A stretch of 64,000 nt of DNA from Halioglobus sp. (lineage in GTDB: Bacteria > Pseudomonadota > Gammaproteobacteria > Pseudomonadales > Halieaceae). The stretch covers positions 8,868-72,867 of the forward strand of contig JAGRIE010000007.1 in assembly GCA_020443425.1 (NCBI GenBank), given 5' to 3'. The notes beneath the pieces were generated by a model that was not told the origin of the DNA, did no database searches, and saw only the letters and a list, made by a program, of their open reading frames with translations. Position numbers and translations under genes: made by a program. Below are positions 1 to 8,692 of the stretch, piece after piece; position 1 is the stretch's first letter, and the number at the start of each line of letters is the position of its first letter.

Positions 1-328
<328 letters not shown>

Positions 329-434
329 CCCGGATGCGGCGTGGCCAGGCGCCTGCTGATCGCGCCGCCGATCTCGCATTCATGCCACGGCGGCGCTATA
401 GTGACGGCTGGACCCGAGCAACAAGAGCCGTAAC

Positions 435-797
435 ATGACAGAACACCCTATCGAGAAACGTCGTTATACGCGCGTTGAACTGGCCCTGCCGGTGGAAGTA
501 CACCAGGGCGGGAGCGTATGGCGCCAGCGCCTCATCGACATCTCGCTCACCGGCGTCGCCACCGACCAACCGGACGTCTGGGACGCACAGTACAACGAGC
601 CGTTCACGCTGATCATCAGGCTGGATGAGGGCAGCACACTGGAGCTGCACGCCTACCTGCAACACGTCGAGGCGGGGCGACTGGGCTTTGCCGTGCAGCA
701 TGTCGATCGCGAGAATATGGAGCCGCTGCTGGAAGTGTTGCAAGCCCATATGGACATCGAAACACTGGAAGAAGAACTCGGCCAACTGGGCAACTGA
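435..797 (+). CDS. PilZ-domain c-di-GMP receptor, MapZ (PA4608) type
   Basis: A 120-residue single-domain PilZ protein. The two c-di-GMP-binding motifs are present: RRYTR near residues 9-13 and DISLTG near residues 36-41. The length, the tail of acidic helices and the position next to radA all match Pseudomonas MapZ/PA4608, which binds c-di-GMP and controls a chemotaxis methyltransferase. That partner is not in this window, so the target here is unknown. The gene is convergent with radA, with only 13 bp between the stops. Confidence 0.88.
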   Translation: MTEHPIEKRRYTRVELALPVEVHQGGSVWRQRLIDISLTGVATDQPDVWDAQYNEPFTLIIRLDEGSTLELHAYLQHVEAGRLGFAVQHVDRENMEPLLEVLQAHMDIETLEEELGQLGN

Positions 798-810
798 TAC
801 CCGCGCGCCG

Positions 811-2199
811 CTAGTCCAGCGCGGCCAGCGCATCGGCCAGCTTGGCCACGGCGGTCACCTCCATCCCCTTGATCGGCCCCTTGGGCGCATTGCCCTTGGG
901 AACAATGGCCCGCGTGAAGCCGTGCTTGGCCGCCTCTGCCAGCCGGTCCTGCCCATTGGGCACCGGGCGGATCTCACCGGACAAGCCGACCTCGCCGAAA
1001 ATCACCATATCGCGCGGCAGTATCCGGTCGCGGTAGCTGGACACGATCGCCAGCAGCAGCGCCAGGTCGGCACTCGTCTCCAGCACCTTGACCCCGCCGA
1101 CCACATTGGCGAACACATCCTGGTCACCCACCTGCATCCCGCCGTGGCGGTGCAGTACCGCCAGCAGCATGGCCAGGCGGTTCTGCTCCAGGCCCACCGC
1201 CACCCGCCGCGGATTGCCCAGCTGGCTGTCATCCACCAGCGCCTGGATCTCGACCAGCAGTGGCCGCGTGCCCTCCCACACCACCATCACCGCGCTGCCC
1301 GAGGCGGGTTCGCTGCCGCGATCGAGGAAAATCGCCGAGGGGTTCTTGACCTCGCGCATGCCCTGCTCGGTCATCGCGAAGATACCCAGTTCATTGACCG
1401 CACCGAAGCGGTTCTTCTGCCCGCGCAGGGTGCGGAAACGCGAGTCGTCACTGCCCTCCAACAGGATGGAGCAGTCGATCATATGCTCCAGCACCTTGGG
1501 CCCGGCCAGTGAGCCGTCCTTGGTGACATGGCCCACCAGCAGCAGTACGGTGCCGGTCTGCTTGGCGTAGCGGATCAGGTAGGCCGCGCATTCGCGCACC
1601 TGCGAGACGCTGCCGGGAGCGGAGGCGATCTCGTCCGTGTGCACCACCTGGATGGAGTCGACCACCAGCACCCTCGGCTTCAGTTCCTGCGCCGAGGCTA
1701 CAATCGCCTCGACATTGGTTTCCGACATCAGCCGCAACTTGTCGGTGGGCAGTTGCAGGCGCCGCGCGCGCATGGCGACCTGCTGCAGCGACTCCTCGCC
1801 GGTGATGTACAGGGCGTCCATGTCGCGGGCCAGGTGGCACATGGTCTGCAGCAGCAGTGTGCTTTTGCCGGCGCCCGGATTGCCGCCCACCAGGATGGCC
1901 GAGCCGGGCACGAGCCCGCCGCCGAGTACGCGGTCAAACTCCACGGTGCCGGAAGAGAAGCGCGGCAGGTCCTGCAGGTCGATCTCACTGAGCACGCGGG
2001 CGCTTTCCAGCGCCCCGGCAAACCCTGTGCGCTTGCCGCTGACCGGCGCGCCCGCCCCGGCGCGACCAGAGCCTTTTTCCGGCCCCAGCCTGATTTCGGT
2101 GAGGGTGTTCCAGGCCCCGCAATCGCTGCACTGGCCCTGCCACTTCACGTAGTCGGAGCCACAGTCGTTGCACACAAACGCGGTTTTTTGTTTTGCCAT
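811..2199 (-). CDS. radA: DNA repair protein RadA (Sms)
   Basis: A 462-residue RadA, the usual family length. It has an N-terminal four-cysteine zinc finger (CNDCG ... CSDCG, residues 10-27), a RecA-like core with Walker A GGNPGAGKST at residues 105-114 and Walker B VLVVDSIQ near 177-184, the RadA-specific KNRFG motif at 262-266, and a Lon-protease-like C-terminal domain. RadA acts in recombinational repair by extending branch migration and D-loops. It is convergent with the PilZ gene and divergent from the DnaT-like gene, about 100 bp apart, so the two share a promoter region. Confidence 0.97.
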   Translation of the reverse strand: MAKQKTAFVCNDCGSDYVKWQGQCSDCGAWNTLTEIRLGPEKGSGRAGAGAPVSGKRTGFAGALESARVLSEIDLQDLPRFSSGTVEFDRVLGGGLVPGSAILVGGNPGAGKSTLLLQTMCHLARDMDALYITGEESLQQVAMRARRLQLPTDKLRLMSETNVEAIVASAQELKPRVLVVDSIQVVHTDEIASAPGSVSQVRECAAYLIRYAKQTGTVLLLVGHVTKDGSLAGPKVLEHMIDCSILLEGSDDSRFRTLRGQKNRFGAVNELGIFAMTEQGMREVKNPSAIFLDRGSEPASGSAVMVVWEGTRPLLVEIQALVDDSQLGNPRRVAVGLEQNRLAMLLAVLHRHGGMQVGDQDVFANVVGGVKVLETSADLALLLAIVSSYRDRILPRDMVIFGEVGLSGEIRPVPNGQDRLAEAAKHGFTRAIVPKGNAPKGPIKGMEVTAVAKLADALAALD

Positions 2200-2299
2200 C
2201 AGAATTCCAGGCGGATTGACCGCATTCCCTGTTTATCCAGCGCGCAGCTTTCGCGAATGCGGTATCCTACCAAACTTACGACCCGATTCCGGTACCACA

Positions 2300-3427
2300 A
2301 TGTCAGATTTCTCCCTCATACCTGAGCGCCAGTTGCTGTTCTCTCCGGTACTGGCCGCAACCATCGGCCTGGAGGAGGCCATTCTGCTGCAGCACCTGCA
2401 GCAGGTGTTCGAGCACAACAGCCCGCAACTTCGCAACGGCCACGCCTGGTATCTCATTGAGCGCGATTTCCTGTTGCGCACACTGCCCTTCTGGAGCGTG
2501 GAGGACCTGCACCGCATCAGTCGCGCCCTCGTGGACAAAGGGATACTGCTGATTGACACCCCACCGCTGCTGACCTCGGAGCAGTTGAGCTTCGCAGTGA
2601 ACGAGCCGGCGCAGCCGCAGAAACCGGCCAGCCCGCCACCCCCGGCGACACTGCCGACGCGGCGCAGCGCCGGCCTGCTGCCTGTACACTGGTCGCCGAG
2701 TGAGGACTTACTACAGCTGCTGGCCATGAACCACAACATACCCCGACAGTTCGCACTCGACCAACTGGAAGATTTCATCTTCTACTGGCGCGAGCGCGGT
2801 GAGACCAGCCACGCCTGGGAGAACAAATTCCGCCAGCATGTGATCGCCATCTGGCGCCGCCAGCAACAGCACCAGGCGGAGGCCTTCCGGGTGCCGGTGT
2901 CCACCACACTGGACAACAACTGGCGGCCGAGTGAAGACGCCATGGAGATCATGGAGCGCGGCGAGATCGCCCGCGATTTTATCGAGGACGCCATCCCCGA
3001 GTTCATCCTGTACTGGCGCGAGCGCGGCACCAGTCCCAAGGAGCTGAACTCGAAGTTCATCCAGCACATCCGCATCCAGTGGGCGCGGTACACCTCCAGC
3101 CTGGAGCACAGCACCGAGCCCCGACGCATCAGCGAACAGTGGCAGCCGAGCGAGGACGTGTACGATATTCTGCGCCTGTCGCACATCGATACCGAATTTG
3201 CCCGCTCACTGTTGCCCGAGTTCATCGTATACTGGCGCGACAGCAACCAGGCGCACACGTCCTGGAACAGCAAGTTTTTACAGCATGTGAAGTACCACTG
3301 GGCAAAACGCCACCAGATCGAGCACGCAGGACACAGTCATGCCGGACAGCAGGGAACTAGTACAACGGGTCGCACAAGGGATCGCAGCCTCGAACAGGAC
3401 CTCACCGACACCTCCTGGGCAGACTGA
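2300..3427 (+). CDS. DnaT-like primosomal protein with three tandem DnaT DNA-binding repeats
   Basis: A 375-residue protein. Residues 1-100 resemble a winged-helix replication-protein N-domain. A proline-rich linker (about 103-120) leads to three tandem copies of the DnaT single-strand DNA-binding domain at about 130-188, 207-264 and 281-337. Each copy starts W-x-PSED and contains F-I-x-YWR and KF-x-QH near its end. E. coli DnaT (179 residues) carries one such domain and helps load DnaB at PriA-marked forks. A longer in-frame ORF begins at 2168, but the ATG at 2300 starts the recognisable domain and leaves room for a promoter shared with radA. It overlaps the lambda-P-like gene by 89 bp and faces dnaB. 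A helicase-loading role is inference from domains and neighbours. Confidence 0.8.
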   Translation: MSDFSLIPERQLLFSPVLAATIGLEEAILLQHLQQVFEHNSPQLRNGHAWYLIERDFLLRTLPFWSVEDLHRISRALVDKGILLIDTPPLLTSEQLSFAVNEPAQPQKPASPPPPATLPTRRSAGLLPVHWSPSEDLLQLLAMNHNIPRQFALDQLEDFIFYWRERGETSHAWENKFRQHVIAIWRRQQQHQAEAFRVPVSTTLDNNWRPSEDAMEIMERGEIARDFIEDAIPEFILYWRERGTSPKELNSKFIQHIRIQWARYTSSLEHSTEPRRISEQWQPSEDVYDILRLSHIDTEFARSLLPEFIVYWRDSNQAHTSWNSKFLQHVKYHWAKRHQIEHAGHSHAGQQGTSTTGRTRDRSLEQDLTDTSWAD

Positions 3428-4010
3428 ACCGCGGCGCAAGCCGGCCACAGAGGCCCACATCGAGGCGCTGAACCAGGTGTTCGCGCTGTTCCGGCTGAAC
3501 TACCACAACCAGTACTACGCCGCCTACCCGAGCGCAGAGCAACTCAACCAGATCAAGAAGCTGTGGCTGGAATCGCTATCGGTCTACCCGGTGGAGCATA
3601 TTCTCAAGGGCGCCCGGCACGCGATCGAGAACAGCGAGTACCTGCCGACGCTCAACCGGATGCTGGAGTGCTGCCAGCAGGGCCTGTCCGACCTGGGCCT
3701 GCCACATCCGCACGACGCCTATGTGGAGGCCTGCCGCGCCGCTTCGCCGAAATCCGCACAGGCCTGGAGCCATGCCGCCGTCTACCTCGCCGGCAGGGAC
3801 AGCGACTGGTTCTTTCTCGCCAATAATACCGAGCGCACCAGTTGGCCGGTATTCAAAGCGCACTACGAGCAGTACTGCGCGCGGGTACTGCGCGGTGAAA
3901 CCCTGGAAATCCCCAGGCCCGCGGCACTGGAAAAACACGCTGCGGCACCGCTGGCCCCCGAGGAGCAACTGGCGCACCTGCGGGCACTGAGGGAACAGAC
4001 CGGCTTGTAG
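3339..4010 (+). CDS. Lambda replication protein P-like putative helicase loader
   Basis: A 223-residue protein resembling phage lambda P in its conserved centre. Landmarks include a core around residues 43-95 (ALNQVFALF, then IKKLWLESL) and a later segment ending RGETLEIPRP, which parallels RGEAIPEP near the end of lambda P. Lambda P binds and loads the host DnaB helicase. The gene starts inside the 3' end of the DnaT-like gene, in another frame, with AGGA about 8 bases upstream. It ends 18 bp from the stop of the convergent dnaB. No other phage genes are nearby, so it is probably a resident chromosomal gene. The family is assigned from sequence memory; the loading role is inferred. Confidence 0.72.
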   Translation: MPDSRELVQRVAQGIAASNRTSPTPPGQTEPRRKPATEAHIEALNQVFALFRLNYHNQYYAAYPSAEQLNQIKKLWLESLSVYPVEHILKGARHAIENSEYLPTLNRMLECCQQGLSDLGLPHPHDAYVEACRAASPKSAQAWSHAAVYLAGRDSDWFFLANNTERTSWPVFKAHYEQYCARVLRGETLEIPRPAALEKHAAAPLAPEEQLAHLRALREQTGL

Positions 4011-4028
4011 CTGTGGGTGACACGAGCC

Positions 4029-5435
4029 TCAATGCTCGTCGTAGGCACCGCGCGCGAGGTTCTCGAAGCGGGTGTACTGCCCGATGAAGGCCAGCCGGCA
4101 ACTGCCGATAGGGCCGTTCCGCTGCTTGCCGATGATGATCTCGGCCACACCCTTGTCCTCGGATTCCTCGTGGTAGACCTCATCGCGGTAGATGAACATG
4201 ATCACATCCGCGTCCTGCTCGATGGCGCCCGATTCCCGCAGATCCGAGTTGACCGGGCGTTTGTTGGGGCGCTGCTCCAGCGAGCGGTTGAGCTGGGACA
4301 GGGCCACCATCGGCACCTTGAACTCCTTGGCGATGGCCTTCAGGCTGCGGGAGATTTCAGAGATCTCCGCGGTGCGGCCCTCGGATGACCCCGCCACCTG
4401 CATCAACTGCAGGTAATCCACCATAATCATCCCCAGCCCGCCGTGTTCGCGCGCGACGCGACGGGCGCGGCTGCGCACTTCTGTCGGCGTGAGTGCGGGG
4501 GTATCGTCGATGAACAGCGGCACATCCTTGAGTTTGGTGACGGCCAGGTTGAGCTTGGGCCAGTCCTCCTGCTCCAGTTTGCCATTGCGCACCCGCGTCT
4601 GGTCGATGCGACCGATAGACGACAGCATACGAATGATCAGCGAGTCCGCCGGCATCTCCATGCTGAAGACCAGTATCGGCTTCTTCTGCGTCAGCACCGC
4701 GTGCTCCACCAGGTTCATCGCGAAACTGGTTTTTCCCATCGAGGGCCGGCCGGCCACAATGACCAGATCCGATTCCTGCAGGCCTGACGTCATTTTGTCC
4801 AGCTCGATAAAGCCGGTGCTGAGACCGGTGATGTCACCGCCGGACTGGAACAGTTCCTCAATCCGCCCGAGGGCATCCTTCAGCAGCGGGTTGATATCCC
4901 TGGGGCCACCGGCTTTGGGGCCCTCCTCGGAGATCTGCATGATCCGGCGCTCGGCCAGGTCCAGCAACTCCTCGGACTTGCGCCCGTCGGGATTGAAGCC
5001 GCTCTCGGCGATTTCCTGCGCGGCCTCAATCAGTTTGCGCAGGCTGGCGCGCTCGCGCACCACCTGGGCGTAGGCGCGGATATTGGAGGCGCTGGGCGTG
5101 TTCTGGGCCAGCTCCGCCAGATAGGGCAGGCCGCCTGCGCTGTCCAGCTCACCCGAGGCCTCCAGCTTGTCGGCCACCGTGATCACATCCACCGGCTCCG
5201 CCGCCTCGGCGAGCTGTGCGATCTGGCGGAAAATCAGCCGGTGCCCGGGCCGGTAGAAATCACTGGCGGTGACCATCTCGGCCACCGAGTCCCAGCCGTC
5301 AGCGGACAGCAGCAGGCCGCCCAGCACCGACTGCTCGGCCTCCATCGAGTGCGGCTGCATCTTGATGCGCGCGAGATCGCCCTCACCGGAGTGACGCAGC
5401 TCGGAAACATTGCCGGGGTAATCTGGATCAGCCAT
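4029..5435 (-). CDS. dnaB: Replicative DNA helicase DnaB
   Basis: A 468-residue DnaB. It has the N-terminal primase-interacting domain (PHSMEAEQSVLGG near residue 28), a linker helix, and a RecA-type motor with Walker A GRPSMGKT at 229-236, VFSMEMP for motif H1a and a Walker B region ending MVDYLQLM. The C-terminal arginine-finger region RDEVYHEES is also present. DnaB is the hexameric 5'-3' helicase at the replication fork. No intein interrupts the motor. The gene lies downstream of rplI, as in Pseudomonas, but behind a terminator, so it probably has its own promoter in the 192-bp gap. Confidence 0.97.
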   Translation of the reverse strand: MADPDYPGNVSELRHSGEGDLARIKMQPHSMEAEQSVLGGLLLSADGWDSVAEMVTASDFYRPGHRLIFRQIAQLAEAAEPVDVITVADKLEASGELDSAGGLPYLAELAQNTPSASNIRAYAQVVRERASLRKLIEAAQEIAESGFNPDGRKSEELLDLAERRIMQISEEGPKAGGPRDINPLLKDALGRIEELFQSGGDITGLSTGFIELDKMTSGLQESDLVIVAGRPSMGKTSFAMNLVEHAVLTQKKPILVFSMEMPADSLIIRMLSSIGRIDQTRVRNGKLEQEDWPKLNLAVTKLKDVPLFIDDTPALTPTEVRSRARRVAREHGGLGMIMVDYLQLMQVAGSSEGRTAEISEISRSLKAIAKEFKVPMVALSQLNRSLEQRPNKRPVNSDLRESGAIEQDADVIMFIYRDEVYHEESEDKGVAEIIIGKQRNGPIGSCRLAFIGQYTRFENLARGAYDEH

Positions 5436-5550
5436 AGCAAATACTATTGTTCAGGGGGTACACAGACTAGCGGAAACCGACGAGCAGCTAAAGCAAAACC
5501 GGCGCAGCTGGTGTTTCAGGGCGGGGGGCGGCACACAGATCTGCGCGCAT

Positions 5551-5580
5551 AAAAAAGCACCGATCACGAGTGACCGGTGC
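5551..5580 (-). terminator. Rho-independent terminator after rplI
   Basis: On the minus strand an 11-bp stem (GCACCGGTCAC / GTGATCGGTGC, with one G-T pair) and a four-base loop TCGT is followed by six T residues. It sits 47 bp after the rplI stop and would end the rpsF-rpsR-DUF2232-rplI transcript before dnaB. Confidence 0.85.
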
Positions 5581-5627
5581 CTGAACGGGTTCAGGTGGCT
5601 GTCCCTGCGGGATGCCACCGGCATGTC

Positions 5628-6077
5628 TTACTCGGCGATGACCGCGACCAGTACAGTCGCATCAACATCACCGTGCACCTGGATGGCGATCTCGTACTCG
5701 CCCAGCTCACGCAGTGCACCGCTCGGCAGGCGAACTTCAGACTTGTCCACCTCGCAGCCCAGTGCCACGATCGCATCGGCGATATCGCGGGTACCGACGG
5801 AGCCGAACAGCTTGCCTTCCTCACCGGCATTGGCGGGGATGGTCACTGTACCCAGTGCATTGATAGCGTCGGCGCGAGTCTGGGCTTCCGCCATCTGCGC
5901 TGCCGCCGCCGCTTCCAGTTCGGCGCGACGCGCTTCAAAGGAGGCGGTGTTCTCTTCAGTGGCGTGCACTGCCTTGCCCTGCGGAATCAGGTAGTTGCGA
6001 CCAAAACCGGCTTTCACTTTCACCGTATCGCCCAGCCTGCCCAGTTTGCTGATGTTCTCCAGCAATATGACGTCCAT
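5628..6077 (-). CDS. rplI: 50S ribosomal protein bL9
   Basis: A 149-residue L9 with the typical N-terminal 23S rRNA-binding domain ([13 protein letters not shown], then [11 protein letters not shown]), the long connecting helix rich in alanine and glutamate (about residues 45-75), and the C-terminal domain. L9 reaches across to neighbouring ribosomes and affects frame maintenance. It is the last gene of the S6 operon and is followed by a hairpin terminator. Confidence 0.97.
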   Translation of the reverse strand: MDVILLENISKLGRLGDTVKVKAGFGRNYLIPQGKAVHATEENTASFEARRAELEAAAAAQMAEAQTRADAINALGTVTIPANAGEEGKLFGSVGTRDIADAIVALGCEVDKSEVRLPSGALRELGEYEIAIQVHGDVDATVLVAVIAE

Positions 6078-6115
6078 CTTACGTTCCTCTTCTCGGGTAG
6101 TGAATTACCACTACT

Positions 6116-7027
6116 TCAATTGTCTCGATCGTCACTGTCGTCGTGTTCGTCGCGCCGACTCAACTCGTTACCTGGCCCCCTGGACCAGCGCTGGCGAAAG
6201 TTCAGCCAGCTGTCAGCGATAGCGAACAACACTACCAGCAGTTTCACCGGGTCAAAGATCAGCCAGGCAACATAAAATACTGCCAGCCATCCCGTACCCC
6301 GCCCGCGCATCTCGGCACGGGCGTGTAACAACGCCAACCCCGCAAACATCAGCGGGATCACGCAAATCATCGCCCAGGCGCGATACTCGATACCCAGGCC
6401 GTACAGTGCCAGCGCCGCAAGCACCAGTACCGACGTCACCCCTGCGGGGTAATACAGCGCCTTGAACTCCTTGCCAAAGCCGCCGACGTTGTACAGTGCC
6501 GCCTGCCAGTATCGCCCCAGCAACAGGCACAGTACCGCCATTGTGGCGGAGCCCGCACCCAGCATACCGGCAATCTGCGCCGCGTCTGGCTTGACCAGTT
6601 CCACCACCTGTCCACCCTGGGACAGCTGCTGCTCCAGCGAGGTCAAAAACTCACTGAAGTACACCACCATCTGCTCCAGGTAGGCGCCGGAAAAGGCTAG
6701 CAAAGCCAACCCGGTGACCACCCCTACACCCACAGCCGACAGTATCGCCAGCGGCAGGTTTATCGTGTTGCGCAACACCAGAGCCAACACCATGGTGCCG
6801 GCCAGCAGCGCCAGTGGCCCGCTGTCCCCGAACAGGTACACCAGCGTCCCCGCTGGCAACAGCGCCCACATGAACAGCCAGAGGCCGGCCCCTGCACCCT
6901 TGCGCAGCGTGACCAGCGCCAGTACGGCAGCGCTGATCCAGCAAAATAACAAACTCCCCGCACCCGCTACTACAACCAGCAGCGCCTGCAGGCGTCCGCG
7001 CATGACAAGTTCTGCCAGGCCCTTCAA
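6116..7027 (-). CDS. DUF2232 multi-pass membrane protein of the S6 operon
   Basis: A 303-residue, strongly hydrophobic protein with about eight predicted membrane segments and a short charged C-terminal tail rich in Arg and Asp. It resembles the DUF2232 protein found between rpsR and rplI in Pseudomonas (the PA4933 position). The N-terminus (VMRGRLQALLVVV) matches that family if translation begins at the TTG at 7027; an ATG eight codons further in is the alternative. The function is unknown. Its place among ribosomal genes suggests co-expression with the translation machinery, which is inference. Confidence 0.8.
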   Translation of the reverse strand: MKGLAELVMRGRLQALLVVVAGAGSLLFCWISAAVLALVTLRKGAGAGLWLFMWALLPAGTLVYLFGDSGPLALLAGTMVLALVLRNTINLPLAILSAVGVGVVTGLALLAFSGAYLEQMVVYFSEFLTSLEQQLSQGGQVVELVKPDAAQIAGMLGAGSATMAVLCLLLGRYWQAALYNVGGFGKEFKALYYPAGVTSVLVLAALALYGLGIEYRAWAMICVIPLMFAGLALLHARAEMRGRGTGWLAVFYVAWLIFDPVKLLVVLFAIADSWLNFRQRWSRGPGNELSRRDEHDDSDDRDN

Positions 7028-7066
7028 GCGAAATCTCGACTGGGCGCCACGCGGATCAATCTGGTC

Positions 7067-7294
7067 CTACTGGTGCGAATCCGTGTATGGCAACAGGGAC
7101 AGGAAACGCGCGCGCTTGATGGCAGTTGCCAACTGGCGCTGGTACTTGGCCTTGGTACCTGTGATACGGCTGGGTACGATCTTGCCGGTCTCGGAAACGT
7201 ATGCCTTCAGGGTTTCCAGGTCCTTGTAATCAATTTCCTTGGTGCCTTCGGCAGTAAAGCGACAAAACTTACGGCGACGGAAAAAACGTGCCAT
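7067..7294 (-). CDS. rpsR: 30S ribosomal protein bS18
   Basis: A 75-residue S18 with the N-terminal [10 protein letters not shown] motif, the [25 protein letters not shown] core and the [21 protein letters not shown] end, all standard for the family. S18 pairs with S6 on the platform of the small subunit. It lies between rpsF and the DUF2232 gene on one transcript. Confidence 0.98.
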   Translation of the reverse strand: MARFFRRRKFCRFTAEGTKEIDYKDLETLKAYVSETGKIVPSRITGTKAKYQRQLATAIKRARFLSLLPYTDSHQ

Positions 7295-7353
7295 GGTGAT
7301 TCTCCTCTAAACCTCAATATTCGTTACAGGATCCAGTGCGCGAGTGCGATGAC

Positions 7354-7794
7354 TTAATCGTCGTCTGACTCGTCATCGGAATCGTCGTCATCATCGTTGT
7401 CATCGGCCGCCTGGGCCCTGGCGGCATCAGCTGCCTGGCGCTCTTCGTAGCGGTTCTTGCGCTCGCGATTTTCCTTCTCGGCCTTCATGATGAAAGACTC
7501 TTCAGTCACGGGCTCATCGCGTCGGATCACAAGGTTGCGGATGACGGCGTCGTTGTAACGGAAAGTGGTCGTCAGTTCTTCCATGGCGTCGTTGGACGCC
7601 TCCACGTTCATCAGCACATAGTGTGCCTTGTGGATCTTGTTGATCGGGTAGGCCAACTGGCGGCGGCCCCAATCTTCAAGGCGGTGGACCTGGCCACCGT
7701 CTTTCTGGATAGCTGAGGTGTAGCGCTCGATCATGCCGGGCACTTGTTCGGACTGGTCCGGATGGACCATAAATACGATCTCGTAATGTCGCAT
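7354..7794 (-). CDS. rpsF: 30S ribosomal protein bS6
   Basis: A 146-residue S6. The N-terminal [19 protein letters not shown] and the [25 protein letters not shown] core are diagnostic. The C-terminal tail is long and ends in an acidic run of Asp, Glu and Ser. Such tails receive added glutamates from RimK in enterobacteria, but here the acidic tail is encoded. It is the first gene of the ribosomal operon, and its leader contains two hairpins. Confidence 0.97.
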   Translation of the reverse strand: MRHYEIVFMVHPDQSEQVPGMIERYTSAIQKDGGQVHRLEDWGRRQLAYPINKIHKAHYVLMNVEASNDAMEELTTTFRYNDAVIRNLVIRRDEPVTEESFIMKAEKENRERKNRYEERQAADAARAQAADDNDDDDDSDDESDDD

Positions 7795-7817
7795 TCGAAA
7801 GCTCCTTACGGGTTAAT

Positions 7818-7868
7818 GCTACCCACTGAAATGGTGTAGCAAGGAGGATCGGCTGTTCAGAACAGCCG
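7818..7868 (-). promoter_or_regulatory. Hairpins in the rpsF leader
   Basis: The sequence just upstream of rpsF contains two stem-loops. One is a perfect 9-bp inverted repeat with one central base (CGGCTGTTC and GAACAGCCG, 7850-7868). The other pairs GCTAC (7818-7822) with GTAGC (7836-7840), extended by three further pairs around a bulge. S6:S18 complexes bind leader hairpins in many bacteria and repress their own operon. I could not match the exact conserved CCG bulge motif, so an autoregulatory role is only suggested by position. Confidence 0.35.
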
Positions 7869-7922
7869 GGCAAATTTTGAGGGAGCGAAGTCTACCGAGT
7901 TTACCGGTGGGTGACAAGGAGA

Positions 7923-8690
7923 TTATTTGCCGTGATTTCCGCGCTGCCGAACCGCCTCAAACAGGAAGATTCCCGCCGCCACCGAGACGTTGAGGCTGCT
8001 CACCGAGCCCGCCATCGGCAGGTGGATGAGAAAGTCGCACTGCTCGCGCGTCAGCCGGCGCATGCCCTTGCCCTCCGCGCCCATCACCAGCGCTATCGAG
8101 GTGGTCAGATCGCTGTTATACAGCGACTGTTCCGCGTCGCCGTCGGTACCGTAGAGCCACACCCCCCGCGATTGCAGGGCCTGCAGTGTGCGGCTGATAT
8201 TGGTGACGCGGACAAACGGCACCACCTCGGCGGCACCGCAGGCGACCTTGTGCACCACCGGCGTGAGATCCGCCGAGTTGTCCTTGGGCACCACCACGGC
8301 ATCCACGCCCGCCGCATCGGCGCTGCGCAGGCAGGCGCCCAGGTTGTGGGGGTCGGTGACTCCGTCCAGCACCAGGATCAGCGCGGCACCCTCTTTTTCA
8401 TCCACGGCCCGCAACAACTCCGCCTCGCCCCAGATATTGGACGCCGCATCCGCCCCGCTACCCGCCAGCTCGCGCACTTCGGCGACCGCACCCTGGTGGC
8501 GGCCACTGACCCGTGTATCCAGCCCGGCGCGCGGCTCGCGCACCACCGTCACGCCCTGGTTCTGTGCCAGCTCCAGCAGCGCATTGATACGCTTGTCATT
8601 GCGACCGGCCTGCAGCAGCAGGCGCTGCACCGCCTTCGCGTTCTGCCGCAGCAGGCTGTCGACCGCGTGTATCCCGTAGACGTACTGCAC
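7923..8690 (-). CDS. rlmB: 23S rRNA (guanosine-2'-O-)-methyltransferase RlmB
   Basis: A 255-residue SPOUT methyltransferase. The N-terminal substrate-binding domain begins VYGIHAVDSLLR. The C-terminal knotted domain carries the three SpoU motifs: DPHNLGACLRSA, VMGAEGKGM and the LPMAGSVSSLNVSVAAGI loop. RlmB methylates G2251 of 23S rRNA in E. coli. The start is GTG, two bases after the rnr stop, so the two genes are almost certainly co-transcribed and translationally coupled. Confidence 0.96.
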   Translation of the reverse strand: MQYVYGIHAVDSLLRQNAKAVQRLLLQAGRNDKRINALLELAQNQGVTVVREPRAGLDTRVSGRHQGAVAEVRELAGSGADAASNIWGEAELLRAVDEKEGAALILVLDGVTDPHNLGACLRSADAAGVDAVVVPKDNSADLTPVVHKVACGAAEVVPFVRVTNISRTLQALQSRGVWLYGTDGDAEQSLYNSDLTTSIALVMGAEGKGMRRLTREQCDFLIHLPMAGSVSSLNVSVAAGIFLFEAVRQRGNHGK

Positions 8691-8692
8691 GC

